64,000 nt of DNA from Mactra quadrangularis (GCA_025267735.1 CM046299.1:37214887-37278886), one strand, 5' to 3'. Shown: positions 12,201 through 27,200, counted from the first letter of the stretch. Notes: generated from the sequence alone by a model not told the origin. Translations and numbers: made by a program.

Positions 12201-15200
12201 TATTGGAATTCGTAACAAAATTGCTGAGAAAGGGTGCCGATAAAACCTCGAGGCCGACAACATATTCCGGTATTGAGCAAGTTTGCCATGTTGATCCTCG
12301 TTTTTCACAAACGTGCTCTTCATAGGTTGTGAAAAACGCGTTCTGTGAAAAATGAGGTTCAAACGTTGAACCTCATTTTTCACACACCGTGTTTTTCACA
12401 ACCTGTAAAAATTACGCTCGTGGTTTTTTTTCAACGTTTGTCCGTTTTGTGATAAAACCCCGAATTGTAATAATTATTTATAATAAACGGGTTGGTAAGT
12501 TCAACCACTTTTTAAATACTCGTTTTTCAATATAATATGGCAACTTGTTTTTCTGACGAAATCTTCAAATTTATATGACGAATGCAAGTAATTTGTCTAT
12601 TTGAACATTATTGTTTGCTTGTTAAACATTATTTTCTTTCCTTACCAATAATTCAAAATATCATACTATATTCTATGATAAAATTGATATAACTAGACAT
12701 TTTATTACATTTCGGGATTTGATTACAAATTGCGTTTGTATGTTCAATTACTTTTGCAATAACCCGTTTTGTAATAATTAAAACAATTCGGGCTTTTATT
12801 ACAAAACGGGTTGTAACAAACTATAAACCTCGTTTTTCACAAAAAATCTTTTTGCAAGTGTGGTTCTTACACCCACTGGGTCTCGTGTTTATCTGTAAAT
12901 ACTTTTTATGTTGTTTTCATGTTTGTAATATTGTCATAAAACATGTCACGAAAATAAAAAAAATACTTACTTACCTACTAACTTACAGCTAGCAACTAAA
13001 AAAATCACAAGTGTGAAAAATGCGTTAGTACCAAAAAACTCAAATTTTTCAAAACTTTTTACGTCACATTTGAAGTTGTGAAAAATGCGTTTCTATGCTC
13101 GTATGAAATTTGTATGCTAACGTGTTTTTCACACAAGTTGTGAAAAATGCGTACGCGTTTTTCACAAGTTGTGAAAAACACGGGTTGTGAAAAATGAGGT
13201 TCAACAGTGCTATATTGTACTTACTCAAATAGCCGCAAAAATGTTTTTGTTTATGTCCGGTCTGCTAGATCAGTCTGTACAAAAGTCTACTGATCAAGGG
13301 GTGTGGTTCGATTCCCGGGTGGGGCATACTTTTGTGGTGTTTGGTCATATTAGGACAGTTGCCAGTCACTGATATATGTATGCGCCTAGTAACTGGATAA
13401 CCGCTAATTCAAGAGTAAAACCGTTTTTGTTGTATAATTATGTAATTTTGATTAGAGGTTTTGCTGTAAGAGGGTAGATCAATATGATTCGTAGATACAT
13501 GTTGTATTGTCAGTAAACATGAACATTCTTAATTGAAACTTAGTTATTCAGACCAATGTACATGGTAAGTACTCTTTAATCTGTCACGTTATACATAACA
13601 TCTTAAAGACAACGATGATGTAAAGTATAACAACTGCTTATCAGTTCTTATGAACTAATTTCAATTTGTTGTCATACGTAACGTTCTGTCGGTTTTACAA
13701 TTTATAACAAAACCATTGATAGATATATTCATGCAAGTTAAAACAAACACATAACCTGCCAATATGTATCCTGTATCATTTTCATCAAACTTTACATTAA
13801 AAGACTTATTTCATGTATCAGATATTCCAAGCACGACATTACATCATTTTTACATTTTAGGAGAGTGTGTGAACGGAATATAACACACTGTATTGTTTAT
13901 ATAATACAGTTGCTTGTTGCTTTCTTGTTTTAATGCTTTTGTCTAACTTTCTTACGAGTATTTGTTTTTTTTCAAGTAAAAGTACTGCTTTAAAGATTCA
14001 CACTCTGTACTCACACTCTTCTCAATGATGTATTATTATTCATAGGTTATTTTATTCTCATACATGCTTGTTCATATATATTTCTTATGATGTATTGTTT
14101 TTACTAGTAATTAACATGTATGTGTGTATGTATTGTTGTTGCCGTCAACTGACGGCAGAAAAGCCCATTTGTGCTTAATTGCTGAAATAAATATATACAT
14201 GTAGTGGTATTTATTTGTATTATTGCTTGCGTACAATAATCAATTATTATGTTCATATAGTTTTAAAAATATAATCTTACAATAACATCGTAGTCCTGCG
14301 ACTTGTAAACCATCATCATAAGACCAATCAGCAGTTGAATTACAAACAGCGACAACAGAATATCTATAATAAGGTAGTCTTGTTCCTGACGTACATTCAT
14401 ATATAACTGTTCTTGTATTTAATGTTGTGTTATCATAGTCATTTATAGAATTAGCGATGTTTGGTGGAGGTGGGCATACTATTTCTGAAATGAAAATAGA
14501 CGAATAAATCATTAGACTGTGTAGTAACGTAAAATTTGGAAGCAAATTGTCTTCAGAGTGGGTTGCAACGTGCTGTAAGCCTAGATAGCAACGTGTCATT
14601 TGGCTGGGTAACCACGTGTTGTTCGACTGGGTAGATAAATTGTACGTGTCGCTAGGTTGGGTACGTGAAGCTACATGGCGTTAGTTTGGGTAGCCATATA
14701 ATGTTAGACCCGGTAGCCGCGTGGCGTTAGACTTGGAAGTAATGTGAAGCTCGACTTTGTAGATACCTGATGTTAGACTCAATACCAACGCGTCGTTTAA
14801 CTGGTTAGTCACATGTGGTATATTTGGTGACCACATAGTGTTAGACTGGGTGGCCAAGTGTCGTACCTGTGACTTCACTATCCCAAAAGGCATTTTGTTA
14901 CACTAAACCTCTGGCCTTACATTAAAAAATATTTTACTATTTGGTGTGGAAGAGTTGAATACTATAATTATTACCAGTTAACTATAAACACATATGGCGC
15001 TATCAAGCTCGCTCATATCTTTTATTATTTTGTTCATAATTGGGTTAACGCCATGTCAACACAATTTGGTCATTTTACGGCTCTCAGCTCACCTAACCTA
15101 GCTTTCCTGAACCCTTGTCTATAACCTGTACTTACCTACCTTTCCACAAGGCCAGAAACTTTTCAATATATCTTATCAATTGAGGAAAAATGACATTATT

Positions 15201-18200
15201 GCCCATTTTTGTCCAGCAAATTTCCACAGAAGGGTATAATCTCCCCGGATGGGATTCGAACCCGTTCCCCCTTCGGGACACGAGATTCCAAAACCCGGCG
15301 CGCTACCAACTGCGCTACCGACCCGGGTTGATCATATCTAATTATACAATACAACCCACTTGTGGAAGTTTTGCATGGATTTGACTATATTTTAACATGA
15401 GTGGACCTTTTAACAAACATTCTCAAAGCAATTTCATTTTATGTTGTTGTTTTTTTCATTCAAAATTATAAAAAATGTCCAAAAATACGCTGATTGAATA
15501 TATCAAAATATTTACGAGAACAGTTCCCAGGGTCTTCCCATTTTCCATACACCGAGTTACTATCATCAATACAACTTATGTTTCTAGTACTCATCACCCT
15601 GTCTGTACCAGTCATTGTGTAGTCAAGTTCAAAGGCATAATCATCATCACAGACCATAGTTACTGTGTCACCATAGTAACGTGTTGACGTTAACGTATCA
15701 TTGACGTTCATGTAATCACCAACTGTTGTTGTTACATTAGGACATTGTTTTCCTGAAAATGCATAAGAAAAATGTACATAAGACTATTAGCCCATAGTTT
15801 GGTGGCACATCGCAGTTTCAGAGGAATTGTGTCGAACTAACCAGGCTTAAATTTACAAATAATATATATATAGCTGTTGAAGTCTTAAAAATGTCATGAC
15901 ATGTAATTGTCCAAGTATTTTTTAATTCCAAAAACGGCCGACAGTGTTCCGAGTGACAACACTATACGTGTATACATAAGGGCTGTAGATCGTTAAGCAA
16001 GTGGCGATTCGATCCGAACCACGATTCATGTGTATCGATTCACGAATCGAACCACGAATCTCTTGTTAATGGGGGAAGCATACAGCAATTCATGTAATGA
16101 ACAACAATAAGTGAAGAATTACATAAACTTTTACTACATGGACACCATGTACTCCAAGTATTCCTATTACCAGACGTTTTATGGCCATTTTCAGTGATGT
16201 TTGTTTCAATGTGTAGAAATCAAAATTTTGACAAAAGATAATTCGGTCCCTACGTAAATTAAAGTTCGTATTTGTAGTGCGGCTCATTTTCAGTGTTAAT
16301 TAGGCTGAAAACTATCTTTCATTTTTTCTATAAAAACAAGTTTATTCAATAAAGAAAACCGGAAGGTCTTAGACCCTTGCGGCCAATACGTACATTACAG
16401 CATAATAATAAATAGATCGCGATTGGACTATTTCGGACGTGGCAAATATTCGTACTCTATTTTCTGGTCGGGATCGCGAATACCCGAATATCATATATTT
16501 TATTCCGATATTAGTATTTTTTACTCAAGTTCAATTAATGGCCAGTTTCTGCTATATATTGTTCTATTTTACAGAATAATAAATTTTCACGTAACTAGAT
16601 GTAAAGCGTTGATCTTTTGAATGACACCAACTTCTTTTGCATTGGACGATGAGACATAACCACGATCAACTCGGGTTTTGTTTGGTTGACACAAAAACCG
16701 CAAGGTCGACTGGTTTCTTTTCTCTTCTCTCGACAGCAAGTTTAGTTACTATTTGAACTTCAGTAAAACAACAATTTTTGAAATTATATAACTGGTATGT
16801 AAATAAAGTTAATTTGACTCGAAACCAAGCCGACAGTCTATGGTAATTGTAGAATGGCGAGCACGTAGAACCACTCAATCCGCCTAAGTTTGCATTTCTT
16901 AACTCATTGTTTGTTGGTTAGTGAATCGTTAAGCACCAGAACGTGTATTATTATGTACTGTGCTCAAAATACTGGGCGAATGTAATTAAACCTATGAATA
17001 TAAGGGCGTGAAATGCTAAAAAAGTCAAATGATGCATTTTAATTCATTTGAAATAACAATTGTATACATTGAATTTTTATACATTTCATACATCTGGGTA
17101 TTCAAATTGTATACAAATTCAATATTCATTCACAGTTCAAGCAAGTTCGACATCTCGAAATCACTTTGGAATAAAGAGAATAGACAGGGATTAATTACAG
17201 GGCCAAAATGAAACAAGAATTTCAAAAGAAACTGAGCAGACGGAAAATGTAAAACAAAGTTGAATAATTAATTAATAGATCAAGGTAATTTTGTTGTGTT
17301 CAATGGTAATAATATTCAAAATTAATTAAAGCTACTCACTTAAAGTTAGAGTGAATTTATTAAAATATTGCCTTTCGATTTTTATGATTGTGTAAAAATA
17401 ATGAATTCTTCCTATTTTTAGGTAAACTCACCCCTAGATTGTGTGAACTATAAAAAAAGCTACAACAACATACTAGAATCTTCTATACAGTTACTAACAG
17501 GGTAAGTTTTATGGACAAATTCACTATCATATGCATGCCAAATTGCATTTGACTGTCATTAATATCTGAACACTGCTTAAAGCCGGTATTCCTTCTATAC
17601 GGGAACGTGTAGCGTGAACGTGAAGCGCAAAAGTGAAAAATCAAACAAACGATTTTCTATTGTATGTATTCAATATCGGCGTGAGCGCGACGGGAGCCTG
17701 AAACGCCATTTTTTGACATGTGACCGTGTAACGCGAGCGTGAAACCGATCGCTACATGTAGTGATTTTTCACGTTCACGCACGGCATTCACGGTCACGCT
17801 ACACGTTCCCGTATGAATGGAATACCGGGCTTGCTGCTAAAAAATGTTTTCTATACAATTTTGTAGTCCACTTTTCTCAACTGTCCAAGTTTGACTAATA
17901 GCACGGTGATTGAATACACACTCACAATCACACGAGTGCTAAATAAAAACGCAAAGACTTCGTGAAAATAGTTTTGACAATTTAGAAAAAATGGAATATA
18001 AGTTTGAGAAAGGTAATATTTTAGTTGAATGTGTAAAGGAGCAGCTTTAACACAAATTGACGTACATTTTTATTTTAAAGATAAAACACTGACACACATG
18101 TGAGAGAAATAGAACGGAGACACAAAAGTGACACTTTGAAATACCTTTCCATAATCACAATTATGTCGTTTAAACGTAATATTATTTCGTAAAAACGAAA

Positions 18201-21200
18201 TATTTCGTAAAAACGAAATAATATAACGTTTAAACGAAATTATATTTTAAAAAAAACACGAAATAATTGTGAAAAGAAAAATGTATTTCAAAATGTCACT
18301 TTAGAGATTCCGTTAAATAGCATTACCGTTCTTTGTCTTATTGCATTAGATTAAAGTGGATTAAAAACTGAATCAAATATTGACAAGTTAAAACAATTAA
18401 CGGAAATCGCTAGCCACACGGTTCCTTGACTCAAAGCAATAGCAATTGATTAAATTATATTGGCTTAGTTCGCTTCTTTAAGGTTCTATAGTGGTATATT
18501 GATAATTATTTTAATTTCTTTTGTATTAAAAAGCAGGTTCAACCTCTTACGTGACCGTATTTAATGTATGGCGCAAAACCGTGATAAAAATTCAGATATA
18601 ATTCAATAATAAAAGCCTGGCTGTCATAATAAATATTACTTTCTATTCATTCATAATGATTGGGACTTCGGTGCGCAATTACCATTTTTAAACAAAAAGA
18701 AAAAAAACGTATCAATTATGGCAGTTTAATTTTTCTCAGTGTTTTTGTTATCACATTTTATATCCTTGAATGAGTTGATTAAAACATCTATGTCATGAGT
18801 AGCACTGTCCATAGAAATATACATTCATCTGGTGCAACTGTGTTAATTCTAAATTACTTCAAATGCTCGGTAAACAAAAGTTTTTGATAAATAGAACATG
18901 AACTTGAATGATTACGTTGATGTAAACTGTTATTTATTGCATTACAGAGTGAGAACAGATCAAACCAAACGTAGAATATGGTCGTCAATACTAGAAACAA
19001 TTTTGTTTTTGGTTACAATGTGTCTAAGATGAAGTTTTGTAGTAGAAACAAATCCTTCAAATTAGGCAATGAAGCTCTAAAACGATTTTTGATGATATAC
19101 ATACAACATTAACAAAAACTTAATATAGACTTGAGTGTTTTTTAAAAAGGAATCCTCACTTTTAAGAAATTGCCGCTTTGCCAACCGTCGACTTAGACGT
19201 GTTTATTGTGTCTATAATGCATATTATATTTTAATGACTTCACATATTGCTATAAATGAATATATCTTCATACAGTGGCTTAAATTGATTATGCACACCT
19301 TTATTAGGTGCATATCGAAAAAAGTGTTTGTCTGAATTAAAAAAGTTCCATACTCGAAAAATTATACCATGATCCAAGAACAGAATATAAGTTTGAGTTC
19401 GGACATACTGAGACCTTTTGTAAAATGAGTTATTGCTAGGCAAAATAATGTAAGCTTGAACATTAAGACTTCGGACATATTAAGATCTTTTGTAAAACGA
19501 GTTATTGCTTGGCAAAATAAAGTAAGCTTGAACATTAAGACTTAAAAATGCAAGACATTACATGATTGAGTTTGTTATATTTTATACGACATAATAATTA
19601 TTTTTTATGCATCATTAACTAATTATGTAGAGTGCTTTTTTAAATCTAATGTGTTTTATGAAAAAAGGAATTCTAGATCTAATTCCGCAAATTGTCGTTA
19701 TTGTTTATGCTAAACACTTATAAAACTGCTGACATGTAAGTTTGTCAATCCTTACAACATAAAACACAGTGCTCTTCCAAATTTCTGAGACAAATTAAGT
19801 TTTGAAAAAGCTAATCATGCATATAATAAATATGTTTTCTAAAATGATATAGGCTTATTCATGTAATGTAGTTTGAATCATATGTTGATAAACAAATTAA
19901 TGTTGATGTTGGAATTTGCTCAGGTGACTTTCAGTTTTATGACCAGGTCGTTATTTTGACTCTTTCATCTAGTTCTTTCTCTACGGATCTTATATAACAT
20001 TTCCATCATTGGGTCCTTTACTTGTTTCATGGCTCTGGCTCCTGATTTGTTAATATTAATATTGCGGAAAACCAGATAACATGATAACAAGGTCTGGCGC
20101 TGGTACTAAAGTTCTTCATACTCACATACTTACTTACATAATATTCAGCGAAGGCTAGAAATGACCGAACTTCATCCGGGTAAAAACGGGTCGGCTAATT
20201 CTGTACTCTTGCAATCTAATCCGGATCTATTGCAACATCATCTCTAGTAACCACATGATCAAGAACCATGACTTTCTGTTGAAAGAAACAACGCTTCTTA
20301 GTGGCGATCTCCAGATTATATAATCTCAATCGTTGTAGAACGAGCTTTAACCTTTCAAGGTCTTAATCAAAATAACTACTGAAAATAATAACATCATCTA
20401 AATAGATGACTCATATTCTCATGTTGAGGTCACCTAAGCATTCTAGCATACGTCGCTGGTATGTCACTGAAGCGTTAGTCAATCCAAATGATATTCGATT
20501 AAGCTCACAAAACCTTAAAGATCCCACAGTGAAGGCTGTACGCTGTTTGTGTTCTTCTTACAACTCCACTTGATGATATCCAGGTTTAATATCCAACGTA
20601 GTGAAGTATTTAGCCCCATGCTGACAATCAAACACTTCCTCCATGCGGAGTAAGGTCTTGTTGTGAAGCATTCTGGAATCTACACACAATATATGTATAA
20701 TATTTATGGGAGTTTGCCATTCTTCTTGCGAACCAAAACCACATTTAAAGTCCAAGGTGATTTGAATGGTCTTATCACTCCACATGACAGTAGCTGCTCG
20801 ATATGCTGTCTGACTTCTTTCAAAATAGAGGGTGGAATCCTGTGGTGGCGTTGTTTACATGGCACATCATCTGCTAGATCAATCCGATGTTTCACTACAG
20901 AGCAGGTTCCTATGTTAGTATCATCGACCGAATCTATAACATTGAGTCCTTTCAATATAATCCATGTAAGTCTGTTTCTGGCGCGGTGATGAAATTCCGT
21001 CTTTATCGATTTGGATCTCTCTAAATATCTCAGAATTTTCATCTTGGCTTCCTAAATCAACATCAATAACCAGAGTTACAGGCTGTATCTCTGCAATGAT
21101 TGATCTCAAAGGTACAACCACTATATCAGTCGACAAGTTTGACAGAGTAATTGTTACTCCCCTGCCAGACCCATCATACTGTACAACTGCATGAAATACA

Positions 21201-24200
21201 TCTATATTTGTCAGCTGACTTTGATTAGTTTCTTGTATCAATGCACCAGTAGGAGAGGTAAATATAATTAACCAGAACTCCTTTGACTTCTATTATGCCA
21301 TTCGGTTTAAAAATAATTTTCTATTTCGCCTGGGTTTTCTTTGTGTTGATAGCAGTTTATTACCTTAAACCTTTCCGTCTGTCCTGCAACTCAATGATGT
21401 ACTTGTCTGTCCCTCTGCACTGTGCATCAGAAAGAACTTGTTCATACACATTGACATTGGGCAACTTTTGACGGCATACAATCATGTGGAAAAACACCAA
21501 TGGTGTCAGTGGGTATGCAATTGTCAGCATATACCAATGAATCTATGTATTTCTTCAAATCCGACTTACGCTCATTCTTCAACGTGCCAAGCATTTCCTT
21601 TAGTGTCCTGTTGAATTATTCGGGTCAGGCATTACCCTGTGGGTGGTACCGCGAATTAAATATCTCCTTGATGCCCATCTAGTTGCATTATTCCTGAAAT
21701 AAATTGCTTTCAAAATTTGCACCCCTTGTCAGAGTGTAGCCATGTTGGTGTACTATGTATGTTAATGATATGGTCCAAAAGAGCCTCTGCTGTTGTCTAG
21801 GCAGTCTGCTTCTACGATAGTATTGCAACTGCTTACTTCGTACAGTGATCAGTTATGACCAGTTTATTATCTTCACCTCTGGATGGTTTCAAGGTAAGAT
21901 AATATATACATACTTGTTCTAGTGTGTAGGTTAAGGTGAGTATTGCCAAGTGGGGTCTTTTGGCCAAGTTTTTTCTTTCGACGTACACATCTGTCACATG
22001 GTCTAACATGCTTGTCGACGTCAGATGTCATTTCAGGCCTGTAAAATCTTTCTCTGAGAATTCTAAATGTCCTTTCTATCCCAGAATGTCCTACATGATC
22101 GCACAATCCTTTACGAACTTCTTCTCTACATGCATGTTGAATCACTAGTTGACTAAAATTTTCACCATTTTTAGAAATCTCTCTGTAAAGAATGCTAGGT
22201 TTGATCTTGAGGTTGACGAACTGCTTCCTGAAGTTCAAAACTTCTTCCCTTTAGCATCCATAGGGACAACAAAATCGATGACTACCTTCCTCTAGATATC
22301 GATGGTATCTGCGCGTTGTGTCTGTCTAACATCTCGAAATTCTTTTTGTGTAAGAAGAGAGCTACTATCATCAACAATATTACCTGTCCAGGATCTGCAC
22401 AGCTAATTTGTATTATGTCCTAATACTCCCGTTACACCAAACTCGTTCTCACTACGTTCTGAAAAATTGGACCGAACGAATTTCAACTGTGTGCAAACGG
22501 GCTGGACGTAGCAGCAACTCTCTATCATCTGTGTACGATCGTGATGGACGAGCTCGGATGGGGTTGAACGGGAATTAGGTTTCAGAACTTTGAGTCGACT
22601 AAAAAAAAGCGGCCACCCCGTTCTGCAATTAGACTGAGTGACAACGTACTGACAACGGAATGGACGTACTGCGAACGGAATTGCCGTTCTAGCATCGTAC
22701 TCGGGATGTTTCTCGTCGTAGTTCGATCGGGCCTCAATTTGCAATACGTTTACATACCGACCTGTTCCGCTTGTTACTCGTTCATCCAGTTCGCCCACAG
22801 ACTTAACTCGACTTAATTACGTCCATAGTGCGTTGTTATCCCGTCTAAATGCAAAAACAAAATATAAAGTTCTGAACCAGTTTGCAACACGTTTACACAC
22901 AGTTCAGATTCCCGTTCTACTCGAGTTTAGTAAGTTCTTTTGCGTTAGTATTAATTTCGTTCAACACCATAACGTCTACAGTACGATCTAACAAGGTTTG
23001 GTATAAATACACACCCTTTCTCACCAAGTTATCATTTGGGTACAAGCTCTTATACACCCGTTACACCAAACTCGTTCTCACTACGTTCTGAAAAAATTGG
23101 ACCGAACGAGCTCCAACTGTGTGCAAACGGACTGGACGTAGTTGCAACTTTCTACGGTCTGTGTACGAACGTTATGGACGAGCTCGGATGGGGTTGAACG
23201 GGAATTAGGTTTCAGAACTTTGAGTCGACTAAAAAAAAGCGGCCACCCCGTTCTGCAATTAGACTGAGTGACAACGTACTGACAACGGAATGGACGTACT
23301 GCGAACGGAATTGCCGTTCTAGCATCGTACTAGGGACGTGCCTTGTCGTAGTTCGATCGGGCCACAATTTGCAGTACGATTACACACCGACCTGTTCCGT
23401 TTGTAACTCGTTCATTCCGTTTGCACACAGACTTAACTCGACTTAATTACGTCCATAGTGCGTTGTTATCCCGTCTAAATGCACAAAAACAAAGTACAAA
23501 GTTCTGAACTAGTTTGCAACACGTTTACACACAGTTCTTAAAGTTCGCAGTAGGTTCTCGGTACGTTCTATTCGTTTTAGTAAGTCTATTGCGTTCGTAT
23601 GCAGTTCGTACCACGCCCATAACGTCTACAGTACGATCTGACAAGGTTTGGTATAAATACAGACCATTTCTCACCAAGTTATCATCTGGGCCCAAGCTCT
23701 TTGCCTAGAACCATGGAAGTCGTTAATGCTTTGAATGCTGGCTTTGTACTCTTTTTTTATAGAAGCGGAGCAAGAATACAATAACATGGTAGAGGAGAAA
23801 CTTCCTCATTTTTATTGACTGGCTCAGGAGGCTTAGTATCTTGTGGCTTATCTTGAGGCTGGTCTTCAAGAGCTTCACATGTGCAGGTGATTTTGGATCG
23901 TTTGAAAGCGATTGTCTTAACACGCACAGTCTGTCTGATTCTGCTCATTTTTGGAGGCATGATGGTCACAGTGATGCATGACGAATTGTGTCTTCAAAGC
24001 TTTAAGCGCGGAACGAGAATGAGAAAGGGAAGAAACGTCCTGGATATTTATAGCAATCGGGTCAGAACGTGACGTTATTTCGTTCAAAACGCACTAAGGT
24101 TGAGATAAAAACGTACTTAGAACGAGTTGAACCGTCTTAAACGGGATGGTCAAGTGTAAAGGAGCTTAGAAGAACTAGTTATGAACGGGTTAAAACTGAC

Positions 24201-27200
24201 TACGGACGGGATTGGACTAGTTTGAGACGGTGTCTCGTGACGAGAACGAGCAATTTTACCCGATTTGAACTCGATACAAACGGACTAAAGACGGGATAAT
24301 AACGAAATGTGCGCAACGGGAACTGGTTCTGAACGAACTATGATCGTATAGCTGATATTTTTCGACTTAAACGGCACGTTCTAACTCGTTCACAACCAGT
24401 TTCGCAATATTTTTAGGACGGGGTCGAACGTTCTGAGAACTAGTTTGGTGTAACGGGGCCCTTAGCCTAGAACCATGGAAGTCGTTAATGCTTTGAATAT
24501 TGACTTTGTACACAATTGATAGAAGCGGAGCAAGATTACAATTACTTGGTAAAGGAGGAGAGAAGAAGACGAAGGAGGTCCTGTCGGGAGAGAAGATTGG
24601 CTGTGGGGCATTATCATCAGCTGATGGAGGAGCTACGCTTGGATGACCAAGGGTCCTTCTACAACTTTTTTTCGAATCACCCCACCCATGTTTGACGAAC
24701 TTCTCGAGCGTATTGCCCCCTATACACAGAAAGATGACACAAACTACAGAAAGGCTTTGACACCTGGAATGAAGCTAGCAATAACTCTGCGTCATCTGGC
24801 TACAGGAGATAACTACACCAGCCTTCAGTATGATTTCCGTGTTGCCAGAAGCACCATCAGCTTACTGGTGATTTAAGTTGGTAATAAAGCGCGAAACGAG
24901 AATGAGAACGGATAGAAACGTCCTGGATATTTGTATCAATCGGATCAGAACGTGATGTTATTACGTTCACAACACACTTAGAACGAGATGAAAACGTACT
25001 TAGAACGAGTTAAACTATCTTAAACGAGATGGTAAAGTGTAAAGGAGCTTAGAAAAACTTTTTCTGAACGGGTTAAAACTGGCTACGAACGGATTTGGAC
25101 TAGTTGGAGACGGTTCCTCATGGCGAGAACGAGCTATTTTTCCTGATCTGAACTCGATACAAACGGACTAAAGACGGGATAAAAACGAAATGCACGTATC
25201 GAGAAATGGTTCTAAACGAACTATAATCGTATAGCTAACATTTTCCGACTTCAGCGGCACGTTCTAGCTCGTTCACAACCAGTTTCGCGATATTTTTAGG
25301 ACGGGGTCGAACGTTCTGGGAACTAGTTTGGTGTAACGGGGCCTTTATCTTGCTGTTCTTGAGGGAATCGTGACATTGCGTCCGCATCAGTGTTGCTAAC
25401 TCCAGGTCGATACTTAATATCAAATGAAAGTGCTGATGTCAATCGTTGTCCAGTAGCACCAAAGTTCGTTGTCATTACAAACGGGTTATTGTCATAAAAG
25501 ACAGAAAAGCGACTGTTAAAGAGATAGTCACTGTACCTTTCCGTTACATCCGATTGAAGAGAAAGGGTATGCAATGACACGCTTGACACCATTCTGTTCC
25601 TGATAGAGGTCAGCTCCCAAAGCCTTAGTTGAAGCATCTGTATGAAGTATGAATGATGTCGGAATAAGTCAGTATGGGTGGTGATGCCAACTTATCATTG
25701 ATGGTATTAATTGCTTCTTGTTCTATATCTGTCCACATCCAAGATGTTGCATCAGCCTTATTTCTTATAATAGTGATTATTACAAGTCCAATAAAACAAT
25801 GGTAGTAAAATTCATCAAAGCATTGAAAGGACAGACAAATCTATAAATATTAATTGAGGGAATAACTGCTGCTTTTGTTTAACAATGAAATACGTTTTAA
25901 TTGTTTACCGTCAAATTAATTTCTGATTTATGTTGAGATAAAAAGTACTACTATTAACATCAGACAATTGATCTCATGCTTTAATTATCAAGTGAAGTTC
26001 TCTGTGTCAATGTTATAATTATATTATACTCTTCTACGCCGTACGGTAACATTTTACTTTCAATTTTATATTGTTAAATGTTAATCAACTGTCAGTTGCT
26101 TATACATTAACTTCGCTGACTTAAGTAAAAACAACACTATTACTCTACTCACTATCGATAAAAAAATATATTGAAAATTAAGATTTAAGTCAGTTGCGAC
26201 GTTAAACGGCGTTGCGATGTTAAACGGCGTTGCGACGTTTAGTGGCGCTACAAGGTGTCATTGGTAACTTTTTTTTTTTTGCTATGAGCTTCGTGTGGAA
26301 CACTGCCCTACGCAAATTTGTAGACATAAATTTTCTTTATTTACGTTACTTTAAAAAATATCGAAGAACATATATTAAAGATCTATTTACTGCTATTAAT
26401 GGCACTTCCAGAATATCTATTCATACTAAAAGACCTAATACACTGTGTAAAGAACAGTGACGCTTTTCACAAAAAAATCTAACTAAAAAGTAATCTTAAG
26501 TCAATTTCATAAATTTTGCAGTTCAAAATCAAAAGGATAATAAACATAACTATGATATGATATTCAAAAGGTATACAACATTCAACATAATTCATGAATA
26601 TTCAGAATTGATAGACAAAAGAAATGGCCGTTTTATGAATGTTTCCTGCTTTCGACTTACGATGATTTTAACGTAAGATTTTTTATGAAAAGCGCCACAG
26701 TTCAGTAGCTTGAGTTTACGTTTCGTTTAACAATTGGTATCTTATATACCTATATTTCAATGCAATAGTGTGTGGTTTTTGCCACGTATATAATACATAT
26801 GTTTTGGGGGATAACTTTATTCTCATTAGTATTCGACACAATATAACATTAAATAAAAACAAGAAATATATTTACAAAAGATATTCAGTGCTCAGCATTG
26901 TTCATTTTGTTTGAGGCCAAAATATTAGCCAGCGAATATTTTTCAGGACCATGCATAGAAAATTTGGGATCGTATACTAAACTTTATTTCGGAGTAACCA
27001 ATGATATCATATATTTATTTATTTCTCAATACCGGAAGAGAATTCCATTGGACAAACAGGAATGGTACAGCAAATGTATTGGTTAAATTATTGGTCAAAA
27101 GTTGACTTAGACAGCTGTGCCGAACAATCAAACAGGAAATTATAAAATTAAGTTCAATGATATATACCTTGACTGATAAGCGATGTTAATGTATGAGGTT

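Larger units (their letters stand above)
15753..20136. other. Large intron, left part
   Basis: Apart from the MITEs at 17580 and 18113 and the two-copy repeat at 19398, this AT-rich stretch shows only a short cluster of palindromic 'gattcg/cgaatc' words at 16005-16065. No exon-like segment found. Confidence 0.5.
22424..25344 (+). mobile_element. PIF/Harbinger element A (outer, interrupted)
   Basis: The ends CCCGTTACACCAAACT (left) and AGTTTGGTGTAACGGGG (right) are terminal inverted repeats, next to TAA on the left and TTA on the right (family target TWA). It contains a TATA-type start (ggtataaatac), a short ATG region and the N-terminal half of a Harbinger transposase (24643-24876). It is split by a related element at 23053-24461. 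Without that insert it is about 1.5 kb. It lies within remnants of a Ty3/gypsy retrotransposon. Confidence 0.85.

Noticed and set aside
15240..15330. tRNA gene on the minus strand
   Set aside because: A and B boxes are good, but the cloverleaf is imperfect and the sequence continues into a SINE body and tail found elsewhere.
22403..22798. 131-codon minus-strand protein
   Set aside because: It lies across the terminal region of the Harbinger element, and composition of the sub-terminal repeats keeps the frame open.
23757..23969. Minus-strand frame in Harbinger element B as the family's Myb-like second protein
   Set aside because: Lysine/proline-rich but without a visible Myb/SANT tryptophan pattern; too short to support.
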